In this document: positions 7,532 through 11,669 of the stretch, in pieces
How positions within the stretch are numbered: position 1 is the stretch's first letter
Layout: each line of letters opens with the position of its first letter
From: Bacteroidales bacterium
GTDB lineage: Bacteria > Bacteroidota > Bacteroidia > Bacteroidales > JAAUTT01
Length of the DNA: 11,669 bases
Direction: 5' to 3'
NCBI GenBank assembly: GCA_025350365.1
Contig: JANXXY010000444.1
Span: 1-11,669, forward strand
Made by a program: the position numbers and the translations under genes
Notes under the pieces: model-generated
Database searches by the model: none
Told to the model about the DNA's origin: nothing
What the model saw: the letters and a program-made list of their open reading frames with translations, nothing else

Positions 7532-8464
7532 ATGATTAATAACAAATTATCATCTTCTACTATTTATTGTTTATTTTTAGCAATGATTTTTTGGGTTGCG
7601 TGTGGTCGAAATGTAGAAAAAACTGAAGAAAAAACCGTAACCATAACTCCGGTAACATTCACAAACATCAGCATTCAGCCTATGGTTGAAACATTGGAAC
7701 TGAGTGCAGTTTCATCATTTCTAAAGAAAAATATTGTTAAATCGACAGCCATTGGAGTTGTTGAGAGCATTGATATTAACATTGGGGATCACGTTGAAAA
7801 AGGCCAGGTTTTGTTCACCTTGAAAACTAAAGAAGCCATCGCTATAAGCGAGATAAGCACCTCCGACACCAGCCTGAGGTTTAAAGGAACCGTGGAAATA
7901 AAAGCCTCAAAAACAGGGGTTATTACTTCCATAACTCACCAAAGAGGCGATTATGTGCTGGATGGCGACGAATTAGCCAATATTGCCGATCGTAGCAGCC
8001 TTGTATTCCTGCTCGAAGCTCCATACGAATTGCACAACTATCTAACAAAAAGTAAATCGGTAGACATACAGCTTTCTGACAATCGGATTATCAAGGGAAT
8101 TATCAGTTCTAACCTGGCCCAGATGAACATTGCATCTCAAACAGAAAATTTCATTCTGAGGCCTGAAACCAACGAACCATTACCCGAAAACCTGATTGCC
8201 AAGATTAAACTTGTTAAATCGGCCAAGTCCAAAGCGATGGTTTTGCCAAAGTCGACCATTCTGGCAAACGAAGCCCAAACCGACTTCTGGGTAATGAAAC
8301 TGGTAAACGATACCCTGGCAGTGAAGGTGCGCATCATAAAAGGTATAGAGAATACCGATATGGTTGAAATCCTCCCACCGGGCCTTCTTGAAACCGACCG
8401 TATTCTGCTCACGGGCAATTACGGATTGGCCGATAGCGCTAGGGTAAGCATCCAAAAGCAATAA
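7532..8464 (+). CDS. Short periplasmic adaptor lipoprotein (HlyD-like), nearly hairpin-less
   Basis: 310 residues. A lipoprotein signal peptide with a good lipobox (WVAC, Cys24) is followed by Gly-Arg and a charged linker. The lipoyl halves are IGVVESIDINIGDHVEKGQV (74-93, continuing to about 99) and ASKTGVITSITHQRGDYV (125-142, continuing to about 153). Only about 25 residues separate them, compared with about 65 in the adaptor at 5018-6070, so there is no room for the long coiled-coil hairpin that normally meets the TolC tip. A beta-barrel follows (about 157-230, including a LVFLLEAPYELHNYL strand-helix), then a membrane-proximal domain (about 235-310). Hairpin-less RND adaptors are known, for example Borrelia BesA. 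Its stop is 3 bp before the pump ATG, so tight co-expression is expected. Confidence is high for the family and moderate for domain edges. Confidence 0.9.
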   Translation: MINNKLSSSTIYCLFLAMIFWVACGRNVEKTEEKTVTITPVTFTNISIQPMVETLELSAVSSFLKKNIVKSTAIGVVESIDINIGDHVEKGQVLFTLKTKEAIAISEISTSDTSLRFKGTVEIKASKTGVITSITHQRGDYVLDGDELANIADRSSLVFLLEAPYELHNYLTKSKSVDIQLSDNRIIKGIISSNLAQMNIASQTENFILRPETNEPLPENLIAKIKLVKSAKSKAMVLPKSTILANEAQTDFWVMKLVNDTLAVKVRIIKGIENTDMVEILPPGLLETDRILLTGNYGLADSARVSIQKQ

Positions 8465-8467
8465 TCA

Positions 8468-11400
8468 ATGAAAAATTTCTTTCATAGCCATAAGAATCCG
8501 GTTTCAGTAATATTAGCTATCATCATTGCCGGTGGGGTGTTTTTTTATAGCCAGATTAAGGTATCGCTTTTCCCGGAAATTACCTTTCCAAAATTAAAGG
8601 TTATCGCCGATTATGGCGAACAACCCGTCGATAAAATGATGATTTCAGTAACCCGGCCGCTGGAAAACGCCATCAAGCAAATTCCCGATCTAAATGTAAT
8701 ACGAAGCACCACCAGCCGCGGAACCTGCGAGATATCGGCGTTTCTTAAATGGGGAGCCAACATCGATGTAAACCAGCAGATGCTCGAATCGCGCATTAAC
8801 CAGGTAAAAAACGAACTTCCTCCAACAGTTCAGATTGTAATTGAAAAAATGAACCCTTCCATCCTTCCGGTGATGGGCTTTACGCTTGAGAGTGACACGA
8901 AAACCCCTATCGAACTAAACCTCATTGCAAATTACCAGGTTAAACCATTTTTATCACAAATTGAAGGAGTTTCATCGGTTCGAATTATCGGTGGAAAAAC
9001 TAAGGAATTCTGGCTTTTGCTGGATCAACATAAAATGAGCGCCCTTTCCATCACACCCGAAATCATCAGCGGGGTATTGAGCCAAACAAATTTCATCAGT
9101 TCAAACGGATATCTGTCGGATTACCGTCGATTGTACCTTACTGTTACTGATGCAGGGCTATATAATAAAACCGACATAGAAAATGTGGTTTTAAAAAATG
9201 ATGGCCGGCGGGCACTCAAAATAAGGGATATTGCCACAGTAGAAGTGCGCGAAAAAGTGGAATATACGAAAATCAATGCCAATGGCAAGCAGGCATTGTT
9301 AATAGCCGTTCTCAAACAACCTAATGCAAACCTCATCGAATTAGAAAAAAAATACAGGTCGCGAAAGAAAGATCTCGACAAACTGCTGCCCAAAGGTGTG
9401 TACATCAGACCTTATTACAATCAGGCCAATTTTGTGAACGATGTCACTAAAAGTGTAAACGACAGCCTTTGGCTCGGGTTGATATTGGCTATGCTGGTTG
9501 CCATTATTTTTCTGCGCTCATTTAAAGCCAGCGCCACTATTTTGATTACTATTCCAATTACGCTTCTTCTGACTATTAGTGTTCTTTTCTGTTTTGGTTA
9601 TACCCTGAATATCATGACCCTTGGCGCTATTGCCGCCGCCATTGGCCTGATTATCGATGATGCCGTGGTTGTGATGGAACAAATCCACCGGACGCACGAA
9701 GAACATCCCGAAGAAGCTACCCATGTTTTGGTACACAAAGCAATACAATACCTTTTCCCTTCCATGGTTGGATCGTCCATCAGCACTATTGTTATCTTTA
9801 TTCCGTTTATGTTGATGGGCGGGGTTGCCGGTGCTTACTTTAATGTGCTTACCAACACCATGATAATTACGTTGGTTTGCTCGTTTTTTGTGACTTGGAT
9901 TGGATTGCCCGTTATTTACCTCGTTCTTACCACGATAGGGCTGCGATTTTCGCACACGAAACCAATTCGTCCTAAAGAAACCAAACCTCAAAAATGGGTC
10001 AGTTTCTTTATCCACAAACCAATCATTAGCATCGTTTTTATTGCTGTCTTACTATTATCTATATTTTATATTCTTCCGAACTTGGAAACAGGCTTTCTTC
10101 CTGAAATGGACGAGGGATCCATCGTTCTAGATTACACATCACCACCAGGTACTTCGTTGGAGGAAACCGACCGGATTTTACGTGAGGTAGAAAAAATAAT
10201 AGTGGATGTTCCGGAAGTAGAAAGCTATTCCCGGCGAACCGGTGCCCAGATGGGATTCTTTATTACGGAACCCAATTACGGTGACTATCTGATCCAATTG
10301 CGGAAGAACCGAAAAAAAACCACGGAAGCTGTGATCGGTGACATCCGTAAGAAGGTAGAATCCACTCAGCCGGCATTGCGTATTGATTTCGGCCAAGTAA
10401 TTGGCGATATGCTCGGCGATCTGATGGCCTCGGTGCAACCAGTTGAAATAAAAATATTTGGCGACAACCAGGAAAAATTAAAAGAAATTGCCCGTCAAGT
10501 GGCAACTGAAATAGAAAAGGTGGATGGCACGGCAGATGTTTTCAATGGTATAACTATTGCCGGTCCTTCCGTTGAAATAAAACCGAAAGCAGAAAAACTG
10601 GCACAATTTGGCCTGACACCTGCTTCTTTTCAATTTCAACTACAAACGCAACTGGAAGGCAGCGTTATAGGAAATATCCTTGAACGCGAACAACGAACGG
10701 ACATTCGGATGGCCTATCCTAAATATTCGAAAACCAGCCTGAACGAGATGAAGTCCCAGTCGATATTTCTTCCCGAAGGAAAGTTAAAACCTATTACCGA
10801 GCTTGCATCCGTTGAGATAAAAGAAGGTGTTGCCGAAATCATCCGCGAAAACATCCAATCAGTTGTTATTGTTACCGCACGGTTGAACAATCGTGGTTTG
10901 GGCAGCGTGATGAAGGATATCCGACTGCGTTTGAAAAACTTTTACGTCCCGCAAGGCTACCGCATCGAATATGGCGGGGCGTATGCCGATCAGCAGAAAT
11001 CGTTTAGCGAGTTACTGCTAATTCTAATACTTTCGGTCATTATGGTGTTTGCGCTGATGCTGTTTCTCTTCCGCGATTTCAAAGCAGCCTTCATCATTAT
11101 GTTAATCGCTTTATTAGGTGTAGCCGGAAGTTTAATCGCCTTATTTATCACTAAAACACCTCTTAATGTAGGTAGTTACACGGGTTTGATAATGATTGTG
11201 GGTATTATTGGCGAGAATGCCATCTTCACCTTTCAACAATTTATAACCAAACATGCCAACAGCTCAGTAGACGACGCACTGGTTTACGCCATATCAACAC
11301 GCCTCAGACCAAAATTGATGACTGCTTTGGGAGCAATATTTGCACTTTTGCCTTTAGCTACGGGAATTGGCACTGGAGCTCAGATGCACCAACCACTTGC

Positions 11401-11503
11401 GATTGCAGTAATAGGTGGTTTTATACTGGCATTGCCATTGTTGTTGATCGTGTTTCCAAGTGTTTTAAGAGTGTTCTATCGGAAAAAAGTCGAAACATCA
11501 TAA
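8468..11503 (+). CDS. RND efflux pump permease with CusA/HME-like membrane charge relay
   Basis: 1011 residues, full length and intact. TM1 is about 10-30, TM2 about 334-352, TM7 about 520-537 and TM8 about 849-868, with large periplasmic loops between TM1-TM2 and TM7-TM8. TM4 has D397-D398 (GLIIDDAVVVMEQI) as in AcrB. In TM10, the position of the AcrB Lys is E916 (GIIGENAIF), and TM11 has K949 in RLRPKLMT. E and K are what CusA-type heavy-metal pumps carry there. The second loop also recalls metal pumps (FLPEMDEGSIVLDYTSPPG and DLMASVQPVEIKIFGDN). By hand alignment the three copper-binding methionines of CusA are not conserved, so I do not call it a copper pump. It follows the adaptor by 3 bp. 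The proton-driven efflux role is firm; whether the substrate is metal or organic is open. Confidence 0.94.
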   Translation: MKNFFHSHKNPVSVILAIIIAGGVFFYSQIKVSLFPEITFPKLKVIADYGEQPVDKMMISVTRPLENAIKQIPDLNVIRSTTSRGTCEISAFLKWGANIDVNQQMLESRINQVKNELPPTVQIVIEKMNPSILPVMGFTLESDTKTPIELNLIANYQVKPFLSQIEGVSSVRIIGGKTKEFWLLLDQHKMSALSITPEIISGVLSQTNFISSNGYLSDYRRLYLTVTDAGLYNKTDIENVVLKNDGRRALKIRDIATVEVREKVEYTKINANGKQALLIAVLKQPNANLIELEKKYRSRKKDLDKLLPKGVYIRPYYNQANFVNDVTKSVNDSLWLGLILAMLVAIIFLRSFKASATILITIPITLLLTISVLFCFGYTLNIMTLGAIAAAIGLIIDDAVVVMEQIHRTHEEHPEEATHVLVHKAIQYLFPSMVGSSISTIVIFIPFMLMGGVAGAYFNVLTNTMIITLVCSFFVTWIGLPVIYLVLTTIGLRFSHTKPIRPKETKPQKWVSFFIHKPIISIVFIAVLLLSIFYILPNLETGFLPEMDEGSIVLDYTSPPGTSLEETDRILREVEKIIVDVPEVESYSRRTGAQMGFFITEPNYGDYLIQLRKNRKKTTEAVIGDIRKKVESTQPALRIDFGQVIGDMLGDLMASVQPVEIKIFGDNQEKLKEIARQVATEIEKVDGTADVFNGITIAGPSVEIKPKAEKLAQFGLTPASFQFQLQTQLEGSVIGNILEREQRTDIRMAYPKYSKTSLNEMKSQSIFLPEGKLKPITELASVEIKEGVAEIIRENIQSVVIVTARLNNRGLGSVMKDIRLRLKNFYVPQGYRIEYGGAYADQQKSFSELLLILILSVIMVFALMLFLFRDFKAAFIIMLIALLGVAGSLIALFITKTPLNVGSYTGLIMIVGIIGENAIFTFQQFITKHANSSVDDALVYAISTRLRPKLMTALGAIFALLPLATGIGTGAQMHQPLAIAVIGGFILALPLLLIVFPSVLRVFYRKKVETS

Positions 11504-11669
11504 GATGAAATATATGAGGAATTTAGTCTTAAAATGATATTATTGAAAAATAAATAGTTTAAATGGAGTTAAAAAAATATTTTCTGATTTAGCAAACAGG
11601 AGAAAAAAGTGGTTTATAGCCATAACGTAGTGATATTCTTTATCACTACTGACCGACTAAAATAATAAG
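11504..11669. other. Non-coding AT-rich tail after the second pump gene
   Basis: No gene is supported here. ATG triplets at 11505 and later open only peptides of about ten residues. A 10-bp AT palindrome AAAATATTTT lies at 11574-11583, and a stronger hairpin near the end is listed separately. The next gene, if on the plus strand, begins beyond the window. Confidence 0.6.
11627..11649. terminator. Perfect 9-bp hairpin downstream of the second operon (terminator or regulatory dyad)
   Basis: GTAGTGATA (11627-11635) pairs exactly with TATCACTAC (11641-11649) across the 5-base loop TTCTT. It begins 123 bp after the pump stop codon. No T-run follows on the plus strand, so it is not a textbook intrinsic terminator. 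It could be a weak terminator, an mRNA 3' stabiliser, an operator for the next gene, or the end of a repeat element cut by the window. Confidence 0.45.

Noticed and set aside
6278..8464. Lower GC of the second channel gene as evidence of horizontal transfer
   Set aside because: Composition was judged by eye only, and diverged outer-membrane genes in AT-rich genomes often look like this. A codon-usage computation would be needed.
9518..10015. 165-codon minus-strand open frame inside the second pump gene
   Set aside because: Its Asn/Lys/His/Gly-rich translation recognises no family and lies opposite the conserved TM2-TM6 region, so it is a shadow frame.
11505..11537. Short plus-strand ORF starting one base after the second pump's stop
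   Set aside because: It ends after 10 codons and shows no recognisable feature.

Overview
The window looks like a chromosomal segment of a Bacteroidota bacterium, probably of the Bacteroidales/Marinilabiliales type. This is inferred from the AT-rich intergenic DNA, the lack of Shine-Dalgarno sequences before starts, TAA as the commonest stop, two lipoprotein-type periplasmic adaptors and the style of the protein sequences. The phylum is likely; the genus cannot be read from the window.

Layout. At the left edge (2-451, +) is the C-terminal ATPase domain of a sensor histidine kinase cut by the window. Converging on it is a minus-strand operon (6070 down to 485): a lipoprotein membrane-fusion adaptor, a 1025-residue HAE1-type RND pump and a TolC-family outer-membrane channel. 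Diverging from it across about 207 bp is a plus-strand operon (6278 to 11503): a second TolC-family channel, a short adaptor lipoprotein and a 1011-residue RND pump. The last 166 bases hold no gene but contain a perfect hairpin.

Function. Each operon encodes one complete tripartite efflux machine: inner-membrane proton-driven pump, periplasmic adaptor and outer-membrane channel. The two machines are not duplicates. Gene order differs (adaptor-pump-channel versus channel-adaptor-pump). The adaptors differ in architecture: the first has an alpha-helical hairpin and the second almost none. The pumps differ in their membrane charge relay: the first is AcrB-like with Asp-Asp and Lys, the second keeps Asp-Asp but has Glu and Lys at the CusA positions.

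The most unusual non-coding DNA is the 150-bp gap between the first pump gene and its channel gene. It holds an 89-bp element made of two inverted, mutually related hairpins (differing by three compensated base pairs) around a 16-bp perfect palindrome. This is followed by a six-copy 7-bp tandem repeat that runs directly into the ATG of the channel gene. No CRISPR array, tRNA, rRNA, transposase or phage gene was seen.
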